Below, in pieces: positions 1 to 8,896 of a stretch of DNA of 64,000 nt. Each line of letters opens with the position of its first letter. Positions within the stretch are counted from its first letter, which is position 1. The position numbers and the translations under genes are program-made. The DNA comes from Melastoma dodecandrum (Eukaryota > Streptophyta > Magnoliopsida > Myrtales > Melastomataceae): positions 248,001 through 312,000 of the forward strand of contig JARUPY010000289.1 in assembly GCA_029817715.1 (NCBI GenBank), written 5' to 3'. The notes beneath the pieces are model-generated. The model did not search any database and was not told the origin of the DNA. It worked only from the letters and a program-made list of their open reading frames with translations.

Positions 1-349
1 GGTTGAAGGGCTTCGTCAGGTAGGCATCGGCGCCGATCTCGAGGCCGAGCACGCGGTCGATGTCCTCGTCGCGCGCGGTGAGCATGATGACCGGCGGACC
101 GCCCCCCTCGTGCAGGCGCCGGCACAAGGCGAGCCCGTCTTCGCCGGGCAGCATCCAGTCGAGGACGACGAGATCGGGCCGCGTCCCGGTCTCGACGAGA
201 GAATCGAAGGCGGCGGCACTCTTGGCGGTCTCGACTGCGAACCCTTCGCCGCGCAGGAAGCCCGCGAGCAGATCGGCGATCTCCGGATCGTCCTCGACGA
301 GGACGATCAGGCTCGCGTCCTTCAAGGCGGTGTCTCCCGAGCGGGTCAT
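1..349 (-). CDS. Response regulator, receiver domain (partial, runs off left edge)
   Basis: Cytoplasmic two-component response regulator. About 116 residues are visible from an ATG at 347-349; the C-terminal output domain lies outside the window. The receiver fold is complete: acidic cluster E19-D20-D21, phospho-acceptor D64 in VVLDWMLPG, T91 in MLTA and K113 in LTKPF. The LTKPF ending is typical of OmpR/PhoB-type regulators, so a winged-helix DNA-binding domain is likely (inference). No histidine kinase is visible. It is transcribed toward the window edge, with the ammonium channel gene behind it on the same strand. Confidence 0.85.
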   Translation of the reverse strand, partial: MTRSGDTALKDASLIVLVEDDPEIADLLAGFLRGEGFAVETAKSAAAFDSLVETGTRPDLVVLDWMLPGEDGLALCRRLHEGGGPPVIMLTARDEDIDRVLGLEIGADAYLTKPFN

Positions 350-516
350 CGAGTTCGTCCAACTAGTAGGTAGGCCATAACCCGGAAGCGTAACGATGGT
401 TCGACGGGCTGTGCCGTTACCTTGGCGGGTGCCTGCCCGGGTTGCTTCGCGGCTTCGACGGTGGCGCCTGTCCAGGGTCGAGGCGCCTCGAGAGAGACCG
501 CGCATCCTTCCACGCG

Positions 517-1827
517 CTACGGCGGATAGGCGGTTTCCCCGTGGTGGGCGAGGTCGAGGCCGTCGACGAGCGCTTGGGCGTCGGCGCGCAGCCCCTGCAT
601 CCGCCCGACGATCGCGAGGATCACCGAGGTGCCGAGCGCCGACCACGCCAGGGTCGCGGCGATGCCGAGAACCTGCGTGACGATCTGGTCGGCCATCGTG
701 CCGCCGGCCGCGTAGCCGACGCCGCCGAGCGCCTTGCTCGCGAAGATCGCGACGAGGAAGGTGCCGAGGATGCCGCCGATGCCGTGCACCGCGCAGACGT
801 CGAGCGCGTCGTCGATGCGCAGGCGGTGCTTGACGACGTCCACGGCCAGGAAGCAGCAGGCGGCCCCGCAGGCGCCGAGCGCCACCGCGCCGGCCGGCCC
901 GACGTAGCCGGAGGCCGGGGTGATCGTGGCGAGGCCGGCGACGACGCCGGTCACCATGCCGATCATCGAGGAGCGCCCGAAGCGCCGCTTCTCGATGAAG
1001 GCCCAGACGAGCCCGGCCGTCGAGGCGGAGAGATGCGTGGCGAGCAGCGCCGCGCCGGCGTCGCCGTCGGCGGCGAGCGCGCTGCCGGCGTTAAAGCCGT
1101 ACCAGCCGACCCACAGCATGCCGGCGCCCATCATGGTCATGCCGGGGTTGTGCGGCGGCTTCAGCTCGAGCGGAAAGCCTTCGCGGGCGCCGACGGCGCG
1201 GGCGAACAGCAGCGCCGAAATGCCGGCCGTCGCGTGCACCACCAGCCCGCCGGCGTAGTCCATCACGTTGCGCGCGGCCAGCCAGCCGCCGCCCCACACC
1301 CAGTGCGCGACCGGCGCGTAGACCACGCAGAGCCACAGCGCCGAGAAGAGCATCACGGCATCGAAGCGCACGCGCTCGGTGTAGGCGCCGACGATGAGCG
1401 CCGGCGTGATGATCGCGAAGGTCATCTGGAACATCACGAAGACGAAGGCCGGCAGGCCGCCGTGCTGGCTGGCCCGATCGAGGCCGTGCAGGGCGACGGC
1501 GGAGAGGTCGCCGATCAGCGCGCCGGTCCCCGAGAAGGCGAGCGAATAGGCGACGACGAACCAGACGACGGAGGCGGCGCAGGTGATGGCGACGCAATGC
1601 ATCATCACCGACAGGACGTTCTTCTGGCGCACCAGCCCGGCGTAGAAGAGGGCGAGGCCGGGCAGCGTCATGAACAGCACCAGGGCGGTCGCCGTCATCA
1701 CCCAAGCCGTGTCGGCGCCGACAAGTGCCGCCGCCGGCTGCGCGTGCGCGGGCCAGTCCCCCGCCAGCCACAATGCTGCGCCAAGCGGCCAGGCGCCGCG
1801 CTTCCACCCCGTCAATGCTGCCCCCAA
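517..1827 (-). CDS. amt: Ammonium transporter, Amt family
   Basis: Inner-membrane ammonium channel, 436 residues, intact. A cleavable signal peptide (ending near AHA, residue 29) precedes about eleven membrane helices. The conserved pore histidine pair is present: H198 in GGLVVHATAG and H348 in CAVHGIGG. The N-terminal FMTLPGLALFYAGLVRQKN block is also standard for Amt. In most proteobacteria amtB is paired with the PII gene glnK, but no glnK is found on either side here, so control by PII would have to come from elsewhere. The gene reads toward the response regulator; I see no clear terminator in the 167-base gap. Confidence 0.95.
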   Translation of the reverse strand: MGAALTGWKRGAWPLGAALWLAGDWPAHAQPAAALVGADTAWVMTATALVLFMTLPGLALFYAGLVRQKNVLSVMMHCVAITCAASVVWFVVAYSLAFSGTGALIGDLSAVALHGLDRASQHGGLPAFVFVMFQMTFAIITPALIVGAYTERVRFDAVMLFSALWLCVVYAPVAHWVWGGGWLAARNVMDYAGGLVVHATAGISALLFARAVGAREGFPLELKPPHNPGMTMMGAGMLWVGWYGFNAGSALAADGDAGAALLATHLSASTAGLVWAFIEKRRFGRSSMIGMVTGVVAGLATITPASGYVGPAGAVALGACGAACCFLAVDVVKHRLRIDDALDVCAVHGIGGILGTFLVAIFASKALGGVGYAAGGTMADQIVTQVLGIAATLAWSALGTSVILAIVGRMQGLRADAQALVDGLDLAHHGETAYPP

Positions 1828-1986
1828 GCTCGAGCTTCTGCCTGCTTCTTGAGCAAATGCGAGGCGGGATCAACTGCCTATTGGTTGGTCAGGCGATGGC
1901 GTATCGTGGCTCCGGCGGCGCAACCGAGCACAGAGCCGAAACCGTGCGCTTCCGCACTGCAAGAAACGCCGCAAAGTACGGACATT

Positions 1987-2027
1987 TTGATTGCCTCCCA
2001 TATAAGAGAGCGCATTATACGTAACGC
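1987..2027 (+). promoter_or_regulatory. Candidate promoter/operator of the Phd-VapC module
   Basis: An AT-rich patch (ATATAAGAGAG then CATTATACG) lies just upstream of the antitoxin in otherwise very GC-rich DNA. The stretch GCATTATACGTAACGC (2012-2027) has matching ends (GC.TTA...TAA.GC) and could be the antitoxin operator, since Phd-type antitoxins usually repress their own operon. There is no convincing -35/-10 pair at ideal spacing, so this is tentative. Confidence 0.3.
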
Positions 2028-2040
2028 TGTGCGAGGTCGC

Positions 2041-2367
2041 ATGCCGGACAAGATCGAGATCACATCCCGCGAGGCCGCCAAGAATTTCGGCGCCTGTCAG
2101 GATACCGCGTTGCGCGGCCCCATCATCATCACCAAGAACGGCAAGCCGCACACCGTTCTTCTGGCCTACGAAGACTACCGGCGCATGGCGTTGGTGGAAA
2201 CACCCGAGCCCTCCTTGGCGACGATCTCCGCCGAGTTCACGCGGGAGCTGCGTGCCAAGGGACGCCGGGGGAAAGGCAAGCCGGCCGACAAGGCGTTCAT
2301 CGACGGGCTCTACGAGGATAGGTCGGGAGACGGTGATTTCTCGCGGACGGATATCGAGCTGGCTTGA
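2041..2367 (+). CDS. Type II antitoxin, Phd/YefM family
   Basis: Small DNA-binding antitoxin of 108 residues, predicted to bind the PIN toxin encoded just downstream and to repress the operon. The N-terminal half has the Phd/YefM pattern: ITSREAAKNFG, then GPIIITKNGKPHTVLLAYEDY, a typical Phd beta-hairpin and helix. The C-terminal tail (EFTRELRAKGRRGKGK and an acidic end) would be the toxin-binding arm. I chose the ATG at 2041; a GTG at 2029 is an alternative. The stop lies 17 bases before the toxin ATG. The gene is intact. Confidence 0.85.
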   Translation: MPDKIEITSREAAKNFGACQDTALRGPIIITKNGKPHTVLLAYEDYRRMALVETPEPSLATISAEFTRELRAKGRRGKGKPADKAFIDGLYEDRSGDGDFSRTDIELA

Positions 2368-2384
2368 TCGAGCGTGGAGGGTCG

Positions 2385-2774
2385 ATGTTCATTGATGCCT
2401 CGGCGTTGACGGCTATCCTGGCTGCGGAGGACGGATCGGCCGCGCTCATCGCGCGCCTCGAGGCGGCAACGACCCGCATGACGTCGCCGCTGGCGGTCTG
2501 GGAGACGACGGTGGCCCTCGCCCGGGTGTTTGCCGTGCCGCTCGGCGAGGCGGGTAAGATCGTCGACCGCTATGTCGGGCGGGTCGGGATCGCCGTCGTG
2601 CCGGTGGCCCCGGAGACGGCGGCGATCGCACTCGATGCTCTCGCCCGCTATGGCACCGGGCGTCGGCGGCTGAACTTCGGCGATTGCTTCGCCTACGCCT
2701 GCGCGCGACACCTCGGGCAACCGCTGCTTTTCAAGGGCGACGATTTCGCGCGCACCGACATACCGCCAGCCTGA
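2385..2774 (+). CDS. vapC: PIN-domain ribonuclease toxin, VapC family
   Basis: Predicted Mg-dependent RNase of a type II toxin-antitoxin system, 129 residues and intact. The four acidic PIN positions are visible: D4 (FIDAS), E40 (VWETTVAL), D100 (FGDCFAY) and D119 (KGDDF). I chose the ATG at 2385 because GGAGG sits about five bases upstream; a TTG at 2364 overlapping the antitoxin stop is possible. The partner is a Phd/YefM-type rather than an AbrB-type antitoxin, a common swap among PIN toxins. Its RNA target cannot be read from the sequence. Confidence 0.88.
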   Translation: MFIDASALTAILAAEDGSAALIARLEAATTRMTSPLAVWETTVALARVFAVPLGEAGKIVDRYVGRVGIAVVPVAPETAAIALDALARYGTGRRRLNFGDCFAYACARHLGQPLLFKGDDFARTDIPPA

Positions 2775-2793
2775 CGTCGACGCCGCCGTGCCG

Positions 2794-3288
2794 CTAATCC
2801 GGGATGGAGGTCAGCCGCGGCCGCCATATGCCGAGCGCCACGTTGGCGACGGCGACCGCGAGCAGCAGCCACAAGGTGTTGCGCTCGGCGCCGAGCGAGC
2901 CGACAAGGGTCGCCGGATCGAGCTGCCCCGCCAGCGCGCTGGCGCTGCGCTCGGCCTCGGCCTTGATCGGCCCTTGCACGAAGCCGAGCCCGCCTTCGAA
3001 GATCAGGATGCCGCTGACGAGCTTCACCCACGCCCAGCCGGCGTTGTGGAAGCCGCGCCCGAACGCCATCGCCAGGAGGCCGGCGAGCAGGGTTAGCACC
3101 AGCGAGGGCATGAAGACCCACTTGGCGACCGCCGCCATCGCGCCCCGGATCAGGGCGTAGTTGGCGAGCGAGGACGGCGGCGGCGCGAAGATCAAGAGGA
3201 CGATCAGCGAGGCCATCCCGCCCATGAGGCCGACGGCGCCCATCGTGTGCAGGAACTTGAGGAGGCGCCGGAAAGCCACGCTTTGCAT
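2794..3288 (-). CDS. Small integral membrane protein (DUF2269-like)
   Basis: 164-residue membrane protein with four predicted helices, near residues 10-35, 50-75, 85-100 and 135-155. The start LLKFLHTMGAVGLMGG resembles the DUF2269 group of uncharacterised bacterial membrane proteins, but I hold that loosely. No catalytic or metal-binding motif stands out and the function is unknown. It ends 19 bases after the convergent toxin gene and is followed upstream by the cupin gene on the same strand. Confidence 0.6.
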   Translation of the reverse strand: MQSVAFRRLLKFLHTMGAVGLMGGMASLIVLLIFAPPPSSLANYALIRGAMAAVAKWVFMPSLVLTLLAGLLAMAFGRGFHNAGWAWVKLVSGILIFEGGLGFVQGPIKAEAERSASALAGQLDPATLVGSLGAERNTLWLLLAVAVANVALGIWRPRLTSIPD

Positions 3289-3347
3289 GCCGCGACCCTA
3301 CCGCAATCCGAGGAGCCTCGGTAGCGGGCGCGCGGGGGCCGATCGGC

Positions 3348-3809
3348 TCAGCGCGACGGGTACGGCGTGCCGTCCTTGTGCAGGAAGCGGCCGTCGGCGG
3401 CGGGGCTCATCATGTCGACGTCGGAGCAGGTGATGAGGTCGTCGGGCGAGCGCGAGCCGACCTCGAGATAGGTGGCCGTCGCGTCCGAGCGATTGACCAT
3501 GTGGTGGCCGTTGCCCGAGCCTTTCGGAAAGGCGGCGCAATCGCCGGCGCGAAGCAAGGTCTCGCCATCGTCCTCGATCAGGATCAGCTCGCCGTCCAGC
3601 ACGTAGACGAGCTCGTCCTCTTGCGAATGCCAATGGCGCTGGCTCGACCAGGCGCCGGGCGGCAGCCGCAGCAAATTGACGCCGAAATCGACGAGGCCAG
3701 CGGCCTCGCCGAGCCGCTGGCGGACGCGGTCCGCGCAAGGCGCGTCGAACGGCGCGGGATAGCCCGAGCCTTTGCGTTGCGGCACGGCGTCGAGGTCGAT
3801 CTTCGGCAT
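3348..3809 (-). CDS. Single-domain cupin protein
   Basis: 153-residue cupin. Motif 1 is seen as HWHSQEDELVYVLDGE (H59, H61 and an acidic residue near 65 as metal ligands) and motif 2 as FPKGSGNGHHMVNRS with H102. This set would hold one divalent metal in a small beta-barrel. Such cupins in alphaproteobacteria act as isomerases, dioxygenases or sugar-binding proteins; nothing here decides which. A run before the start (near 3810) separates it from a pair of intergenic repeats. Confidence 0.85.
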   Translation of the reverse strand: MPKIDLDAVPQRKGSGYPAPFDAPCADRVRQRLGEAAGLVDFGVNLLRLPPGAWSSQRHWHSQEDELVYVLDGELILIEDDGETLLRAGDCAAFPKGSGNGHHMVNRSDATATYLEVGSRSPDDLITCSDVDMMSPAADGRFLHKDGTPYPSR

Positions 3810-3849
3810 GGGGGGCCTTCGAGATAAAGCGCCTATAACGATCCACTGG

Positions 3850-3994
3850 CCTCATAGTGAGGAGGCCGAAGGCCGTCTCGAACCAACCTTGAATTCAAGA
3901 GACATGGCGGTCCCTCGATCTCGCCTTCTGGAGCCCAAGTCATCGTCCAAGAACTTGGTTCGAGACGCCGCTCCGCGGCTCCACGTCATGAGGG
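3850..3994. repeat. Inverted pair of REP-like intergenic repeats
   Basis: Two related units of about 40 bases point toward each other. The unit at 3850-3887 reads CCTCATAGTGAGG, a GGCC-GAA-GGCC hairpin and then GTCTCGAACCAA. The unit at 3955-3994, on the other strand, reads CCTCATGACGTGG, a GCCGC-GGA-GCGGC hairpin and the same GTCTCGAACCAA end. Loops differ while stems pair, as in REP/BIME elements of Hyphomicrobiales. The 67 bases between them hold no gene. Confidence 0.75.
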
Positions 3995-4024
3995 GACTGA
4001 AGCCGTTGCTGCCGCTGGTGCTTT

Positions 4025-4306
4025 TCAGGCCGGCCGCCGATCGTCGAGCTGCGCGTTCAACCCCTCGAACGAGCGGCGAAAACCGTGCAACTGGTCGAGC
4101 AGGTGCAGGATGATGTCGACGCCGGCGTCGTTGACGCCCATGCCGCCCGTCAGATCCAGGATGAGGCGGGCGCGCGCGATGTCGGTCTCGGAGAAATGCG
4201 GCTCGGCCGCCTTCGTGCGCCGCGGCACGATCCATTCCTGCTCGAGCCACAGCTCTAGGGTCTCGACCTCGAGCGACAGGTGGGTGACGAACGCCTGCTT
4301 GTTCAT
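4025..4306 (-). CDS. cbpM: Chaperone modulator CbpM
   Basis: Short MerR-like helical protein (93 residues) predicted to bind the J domain of CbpA and limit its co-chaperone activity. The sequence has the CbpM pattern: an early [15 protein letters not shown] block, an [15 protein letters not shown] helix and [17 protein letters not shown]. The ATG at 4304-4306 overlaps the cbpA stop in an ATGA junction, so the two are translationally coupled. A longer start at 4333 would overlap cbpA by 31 bases and is less likely. Operon cbpA-cbpM is the standard arrangement. Confidence 0.85.
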   Translation of the reverse strand: MNKQAFVTHLSLEVETLELWLEQEWIVPRRTKAAEPHFSETDIARARLILDLTGGMGVNDAGVDIILHLLDQLHGFRRSFEGLNAQLDDRRPA

Positions 4307-5256
4307 GATGCGAGCCCCTCGCGTGGGTTCCACGCCTTGCCTGACTCCCAGCCCGCCACGAACTTTTCCAGCTCCGGGTCGGGCGGCTTCGGCAGCACCA
4401 CCTTCAGCCTGACGAGCTGGTCGCCCGCGCCGCCGCCGCGCCGCGGCGCGCCCTTGCCCTTGAGGCGCAGGATCGTGCCGGTGTTCGAGCCTTTAGGTAT
4501 TGTCATCGTCACGGCGCCCGTCGGCGTGGGCACGCGTACCGGGCCGCCGAGCACGGCCTCGGCGAGCGAGACCGGCAGATCGAGCACGACGTCGTCGCCC
4601 TCGCGCGTGAAGCGCGGATCGGGCAGGATCGCGACCTCGACCAGCGCGTCGCCCGGGCCGCCTTCGCCGGCGCCGGGCGCGCCTTTGCCGCGCAGGCGCA
4701 GCACCTGGCCGTCGACGAGGCCGGCCGGGATTTTCACGTCGAGCGTGCTGCCATCGGGCAGGGTGACGCGCTTGTCGGCCCCGGCGATCGATTCGGCGAG
4801 GTCGATCTTGAGCGTGTAGCGCAGGTCCTGCCCGCGCCGGTTGGCGCGCGCCCGCGCGGCGCGGCGCAGCAGATCGGCCAGCGCGTCGTCGCCGTCCTCG
4901 TAATCGGCGAAGCCGCGGCTCTCGGTGTAGGGATGCCCCTGCTCGGACGTCGCGTAGTCGCGGTAGTACTGGTATTGCGGCGGTCGCTCGGCGCCAGAGG
5001 CGTCGATCTCGCCCGCGTCGAAGCGCTTGCGCTTCTCGGCGTCGCTCAGGAGATCGTAGGCGACCGCGACCTCCTTGAACTTGGCCTCGGCACCCTTGTC
5101 GCCCGGATTGCGGTCCGGATGGTACTGCATGGCGAGCTTGCGGTAGGCCTTCTGGATGTCGGCGGCGGCCGCCGTCGGCTCGACGCCGAGCACCTCGTAC
5201 GGATTCCTCACGACCTGCTCCGCGGGACCTCTTCGATCAGGGTCGCTTGTTACCAT
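4303..5256 (-). CDS. cbpA: Co-chaperone CbpA (DnaJ-type, no zinc finger)
   Basis: 317-residue DnaJ-family co-chaperone that would stimulate the ATPase of DnaK and may bind curved DNA. The J domain occupies residues 18-82, with HPD at 46-48. A short linker rich in Tyr/Asp follows, then the two beta-rich client-binding domains (from about residue 140) and a C-terminal dimerisation segment. The four CxxCxGxG zinc repeats of true DnaJ are absent, which separates CbpA from DnaJ. Intact. It overlaps cbpM by four bases and is divergent from the flavin oxidase gene. Confidence 0.92.
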   Translation of the reverse strand: MVTSDPDRRGPAEQVVRNPYEVLGVEPTAAAADIQKAYRKLAMQYHPDRNPGDKGAEAKFKEVAVAYDLLSDAEKRKRFDAGEIDASGAERPPQYQYYRDYATSEQGHPYTESRGFADYEDGDDALADLLRRAARARANRRGQDLRYTLKIDLAESIAGADKRVTLPDGSTLDVKIPAGLVDGQVLRLRGKGAPGAGEGGPGDALVEVAILPDPRFTREGDDVVLDLPVSLAEAVLGGPVRVPTPTGAVTMTIPKGSNTGTILRLKGKGAPRRGGGAGDQLVRLKVVLPKPPDPELEKFVAGWESGKAWNPREGLAS

Positions 5257-5486
5257 GCGGCGGCCGACGAGGATAAGGGGCCGCAGGAGGGTCTATCCTC
5301 CGAGGGTTTGCATTCCCGGCGTGTCCCGCTATCGCTTGGCGGACGAGAGACGCACCAAGGGGTGAGACCGTGAACGTCGTGCCGAGGACGGGAATCGAGG
5401 GGCGCGCCGCGCCGCTGCCGGCGGGCGCCCAGGCAAAGCCAGGCGCGGGATCCGCGCCGCCCGTGGCGGGCCGGCGCGCCTCGCCC

Positions 5487-6623
5487 ATGGTCACCTGCAT
5501 CGAGGACCTTCGGCGCCTGGGACGTCGGCGCGCGCCAAAAATGTTCTTCGATTACGTCGAGGCGGGTTCGTTCACCGAGAGCACCTTGCACGGCAACGTC
5601 GGCGACTTCGCCGCGCTCAAGCTGCGCCAGCGCGTCGGCATCGACATGGAGGATCGCAACCTTGCCGTCGCGATCGCCGGCGAGCCGGTCAGCATGCCGA
5701 TCGCGCTGGCGCCGACCGGGCTCAACGGCATGATCCATCCCGACGGCGAGATCCACGCGGCGCGCGCCGCCGCCAAGGCCGGCGTGCCCTATACGCTGTC
5801 GATGATGAGCATCTGCTCGATCGAGGACCTGGCGGCGCATGTCGACCGGCCGTTCTGGTTCCAGATGTATGTCATGCGCGATCGTGCCTTCATCGCGCGA
5901 ATGATCGACCGGGCGGAGGCGGCCGGCTGCACGACGCTGATGCTGACGCTCGACCTGCAGATCATGGCGCAGCGCCACAACGACGTGAAGAACGGCCTCT
6001 CCTGCCCGCCGCGGATGACGCTGCGCAACATCGCCGACCTCGCGACCAAGCCGCGCTGGTGCCTCGGCATGCTGGGCACCCGGCGGCGCACGTTCGGCAA
6101 CATCGTCGGGCACGCGGAGGCCGTCAGCGACCTGCGCTCGCTGTCCGCCTGGACCTCGCAGCAGTTCGATCCGACCTTGAACTGGGACGACGTCAAACGG
6201 ATCCGCGATCGTTGGAAGGGCACCTTGATCCTGAAAGGCATCCTCGATCCACGCGACGCCGACATCGCCGCGGGCATCGGTGCCGAGGCGATGATCGTCT
6301 CGAACCACGGCGGCCGCCAGCTCGACGGGGCGCTCTCGTCGATCGCCGCGCTGCCGGAGATCGTCGCGGCGGTGGGTGACAAGATCGAGCTCATGATGGA
6401 CGGCGGCATCCGCACCGGCCAGGACGTGATCCGCGCCCTCGCGCTCGGCGCGAAGAGCGTGATGATCGGCCGCGCCTTCCTGTACGGGCTCGCCGCCGCG
6501 GGCGAGGCCGGCGTCGCGCAGAGCCTCGCCTTCCTGCGCAACGAGCTCGACACGACCTTGGCGATGTGCGGGCTGCGCGACGTGCGCGACGTCGGGCCGG
6601 GGATTTTGCATCGGGCGGGGTGA
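5487..6623 (+). CDS. lldD: FMN-dependent alpha-hydroxy-acid dehydrogenase (L-lactate dehydrogenase type)
   Basis: FMN-dependent oxidation of an L-2-hydroxy acid such as lactate, probably passing electrons to the respiratory chain. The protein is 378 residues from the ATG at 5487, close to E. coli LldD; an upstream GTG at 5370 would add 39 low-complexity residues and is disfavoured. Family motifs include FDYVEAGSFTESTL, PIALAPTGLNGM, WFQMYV with the active-site Tyr, and SNHGGRQLDG with the catalytic His. DGGIRTGQDVIRALALGA binds the FMN phosphate. Mandelate or glycolate cannot be excluded as substrate. Intact, and starts a plus-strand run. Confidence 0.85.
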   Translation: MVTCIEDLRRLGRRRAPKMFFDYVEAGSFTESTLHGNVGDFAALKLRQRVGIDMEDRNLAVAIAGEPVSMPIALAPTGLNGMIHPDGEIHAARAAAKAGVPYTLSMMSICSIEDLAAHVDRPFWFQMYVMRDRAFIARMIDRAEAAGCTTLMLTLDLQIMAQRHNDVKNGLSCPPRMTLRNIADLATKPRWCLGMLGTRRRTFGNIVGHAEAVSDLRSLSAWTSQQFDPTLNWDDVKRIRDRWKGTLILKGILDPRDADIAAGIGAEAMIVSNHGGRQLDGALSSIAALPEIVAAVGDKIELMMDGGIRTGQDVIRALALGAKSVMIGRAFLYGLAAAGEAGVAQSLAFLRNELDTTLAMCGLRDVRDVGPGILHRAG

Positions 6624-6633
6624 TGCGGGTCGC

Positions 6634-7203
6634 ATGACCCAGCCATCGTCCGTGCCGTTCCGCGACGCCGAGGCGCTCGCCGCCTGGCTCGCCGAAAGCC
6701 ACGCGAGCGCCGGCGAGCTTTGGGTGCGCATCTTCAAGATCGGCTCCGGTACCCCGTCCGTCACCTGGGCGGAGTGCGTCGTCGAGGCGATCCGCTTCGG
6801 CTGGATCGACGGCCGCAAGCAGGCGCTCGACGCCGAATCGTTCCGCCAGCGCCTGACGCCGCGGACATCGCGGTCCAACTGGTCAGCCAGGAACCGCGAG
6901 CACGCGCTACGGCTGATCGACGAGGGGCGGATGATGCCGGCCGGCATGGCGCAAGTCGAGGCGGCGATGGCGGACGGGCGCTGGGAGAGCGCCTACGCGG
7001 GCTCGGCCGGCATGGCGATCCCGCGGGACTTTCTCGAGGCGCTCGCGACGCGGCCCGCCGCGAAGGCCTTCTTCGAGACGCTCGACCGCAAGAACCTCTA
7101 CGCGATCTACTACCGCCTGCAGACCGCGAAGCGGCCGGAGACGCGCGCCCGGCGAATCGAGCAGTTTCTCGCGCGGCTCGAGCGCGGCGAGCGGTTCCAC
7201 TGA
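6634..7203 (+). CDS. YdeI/OmpD-associated family protein
   Basis: 189-residue cytoplasmic protein of the YdeI/OmpD-associated family. The N-terminal half carries the family pattern: FRDAEALAAWLAESH, ELWVRIFKIGSG, VTWAECVVEAIRFGWIDG and then an RLTPRTSRSNWSARN block. The C-terminal part (FFETLDRKNLYAIYYRLQ, then TRARRIEQFLARL) is the usual helical end. The biochemical role is not known. It begins ten bases after the hydroxy-acid dehydrogenase stop and so probably shares its transcript. Intact. Confidence 0.8.
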   Translation: MTQPSSVPFRDAEALAAWLAESHASAGELWVRIFKIGSGTPSVTWAECVVEAIRFGWIDGRKQALDAESFRQRLTPRTSRSNWSARNREHALRLIDEGRMMPAGMAQVEAAMADGRWESAYAGSAGMAIPRDFLEALATRPAAKAFFETLDRKNLYAIYYRLQTAKRPETRARRIEQFLARLERGERFH

Positions 7204-7252
7204 GCCGCGCGGCCGGTTTGACAAGGGTCCCGTCGCACGGCACGCCTCGCCC

Positions 7253-8114
7253 GTGCTTCATGGAATGCTCCACGGCCTGGCGCTCTTCGGCCTCTCGTTC
7301 GCCGCCAGCGCGCTCGGAGGGGCGCTCGGCATGGCGAGCGGCATCTTCATCGTGCCGATGCTGACGGCGCTGATGGGCATCGACATCCGCATCGCCGTCG
7401 GCGCCAGCATCGTCTCGGTCATCGCCTGCTCCTGCGCCAGCGCCGCGCCGTTCCTGCGCGAGCGCCTCACCAACGTGCGGCTCGCCATCGTCCTCGAGAC
7501 GGCGACCACGGCCGGCGCGGCCTGCGGCGTGCTTCTCTCCGGCATCGTGTCCGTGCGCGCCCTCTACGTGATCTTCGTCGCCGTTCTCCTGGTCTCGGCG
7601 TGGCAGATGCTGCGGCGCCGGGCCGCCTCGACCATGCCGGCCGACGCGGCTCCGCCGCGCGGCTGGGTCCGCCGGCTCGATTCGGCCTATCCGGACCGCG
7701 CGCTCGGCCGGGATGTCGCCTACCGCGTGAAGCACCTGCCGGCGGGCGCTGGGCCTCATGTACGGCGCCGGGCTCGTCTCGGCGCTGCTCGGCATCGGCT
7801 CGGGCGTGCTCAAGATCCCGGCCATGGACAGCGCGCTGAAGCTGCCGATCAAGGTGTCGTCGGCGACCTCGAACTTCATGATCGGGGTCACCGCCGTGGC
7901 GAGCGCCGGCGCCTATGCGCTGCGCGGCGCCATCGTGCCGGACGTCGCGGGCCCCGTCGTGCTGGGCTCGGCTGTGGGCGCGCTTGTGGGCGCGCGGCTG
8001 CTCGTCGCGATCCCAGCGGAGAAGCTCAGGCTCCTCTTCGTGGTCGTGCTCGTGGCGCTGGCCGCGCAGATGGCGCTGCTGGCGGCCGGCATCCGGCTCG
8101 GGATGCCGGCATGA
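7253..8114 (+). CDS. TauE/SafE family anion exporter (frameshifted)
   Basis: Inner-membrane transporter of the TauE/SafE family, usually linked to export of sulfite or sulfonates. The first half (7253 to about 7745) contains SALGGALGMASGIFIVPML and AVGASIVSVIACSCASAA; the second half continues in another frame from about 7750 with the matching repeat SALLGIGSGVLKIPAMD and VSSATSNFMIG. Both halves of the internally duplicated fold are present, so one frame change near 7745 splits an otherwise complete gene of about 286 residues. The start is GTG at 7253; ATG at 7265 is possible. It overlaps the DUF1634 gene by four bases. Confidence 0.85.
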
Positions 8115-8440
8115 GCGATGCGCCCGCCGAGGCCGAAGATCGCTCGGCCGAAAACCGTTTGGACGGCGCGCTGGCGCGGCTGCTCGAGATGGGCACCTGG
8201 GCGTCGTGCGCGCTGATCGCGATCGGCATGGCCCTGCCGGCGTTCGGCGCCGGCCTGCGGTCGGCTGGCGCGCGCTTCGTCGAGGCCGGGATCATCGTCC
8301 TGATTGCGCTGCCGACCTTGCGCGTCGCCGTGATGGGCGCCTGGTTCCTCGTGCGCCGCGAGCTCGATTTCGCCCTGGTCGCCGCGACCGTGCTGGCGAT
8401 CATCGTCGTCTCGACCCTGCTCGGGCTCGGCGCGGGCTGA
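8111..8440 (+). CDS. DUF1634 membrane protein, TauE partner
   Basis: 109-residue protein with three predicted membrane helices (near residues 30-50, 58-78 and 85-107), matching DUF1634. The ATG at 8111 overlaps the stop of the TauE/SafE gene (ATGA), so the two are translationally coupled. DUF1634 genes are commonly found right behind TauE/SafE exporters and are thought to be accessory subunits; that role is inferred from gene pairing only. Intact. Confidence 0.8.
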   Translation: MSDAPAEAEDRSAENRLDGALARLLEMGTWASCALIAIGMALPAFGAGLRSAGARFVEAGIIVLIALPTLRVAVMGAWFLVRRELDFALVAATVLAIIVVSTLLGLGAG

Positions 8441-8498
8441 TCGGGCCTGGCAAAATGCCCGGCTGGCGCCGGTCCGCAAACGTCGATAGCCTCAACGA

Positions 8499-8841
8499 AT
8501 GGATGAAGAGACTGAAGGTCCCGTTCTTCAGCTTCTCGGCACGATGCGTGCGGAAATCGGCGACCTGCGCGCGGAACATGCGCGCCGGCCTCGACCAGAC
8601 GCGGGCCGAACTCAAGGCGGACATCCAATCGCTGCGCGCGGATGTGGCGTCGAACCTCATGACGGCCGAGGTAAAGGCGGCGGCCGAGCACAAGCAGACC
8701 CGCGAGCAGATCGTCGGCCTCCGACGCGCCGTCGTCGAATATCACACGACGTTCATCGGCCACGGCGTTCTGATCAGCGAGCTGGAGGCGCGTCTGCGGC
8801 GGGTGGAGCAGCACCTCGACCTTCCCTCGCTCGAGGCCTGA
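8499..8841 (+). CDS. Short coiled-coil hypothetical protein (frameshifted)
   Basis: About 114 residues, mostly helical with heptad spacing. It opens MDEETEGPVLQLLGTMRAEI in the frame starting at 8499 and continues after about 8578 in the next frame with LDQTRAELKADIQSLRADVA and later ISELEARLRRVEQHLDLP, ending at 8841. Small coiled-coil proteins of this kind are common in alphaproteobacteria and have no assigned function. The join is supported by the shared helical pattern and by the many similar breaks nearby, but is less certain than for enzyme genes. Confidence 0.55.
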
Positions 8842-8896
8842 GCCTTCCGTCGCCGGGTGGTTTGACAATACTCGCCGCCCGCGCCACTCCCCGCCC

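Noticed and set aside
442..2367. 641-codon plus-strand open frame across the ammonium channel gene
   Set aside because: It is antisense to amt, is Arg/Glu/Asp/Gly-rich with no domain, and its last part is simply the frame of the Phd antitoxin. GC-rich shadow.
5250..6947. 565-codon minus-strand open frame
   Set aside because: Lies opposite the intact hydroxy-acid dehydrogenase; composition is that of a reverse-strand shadow.
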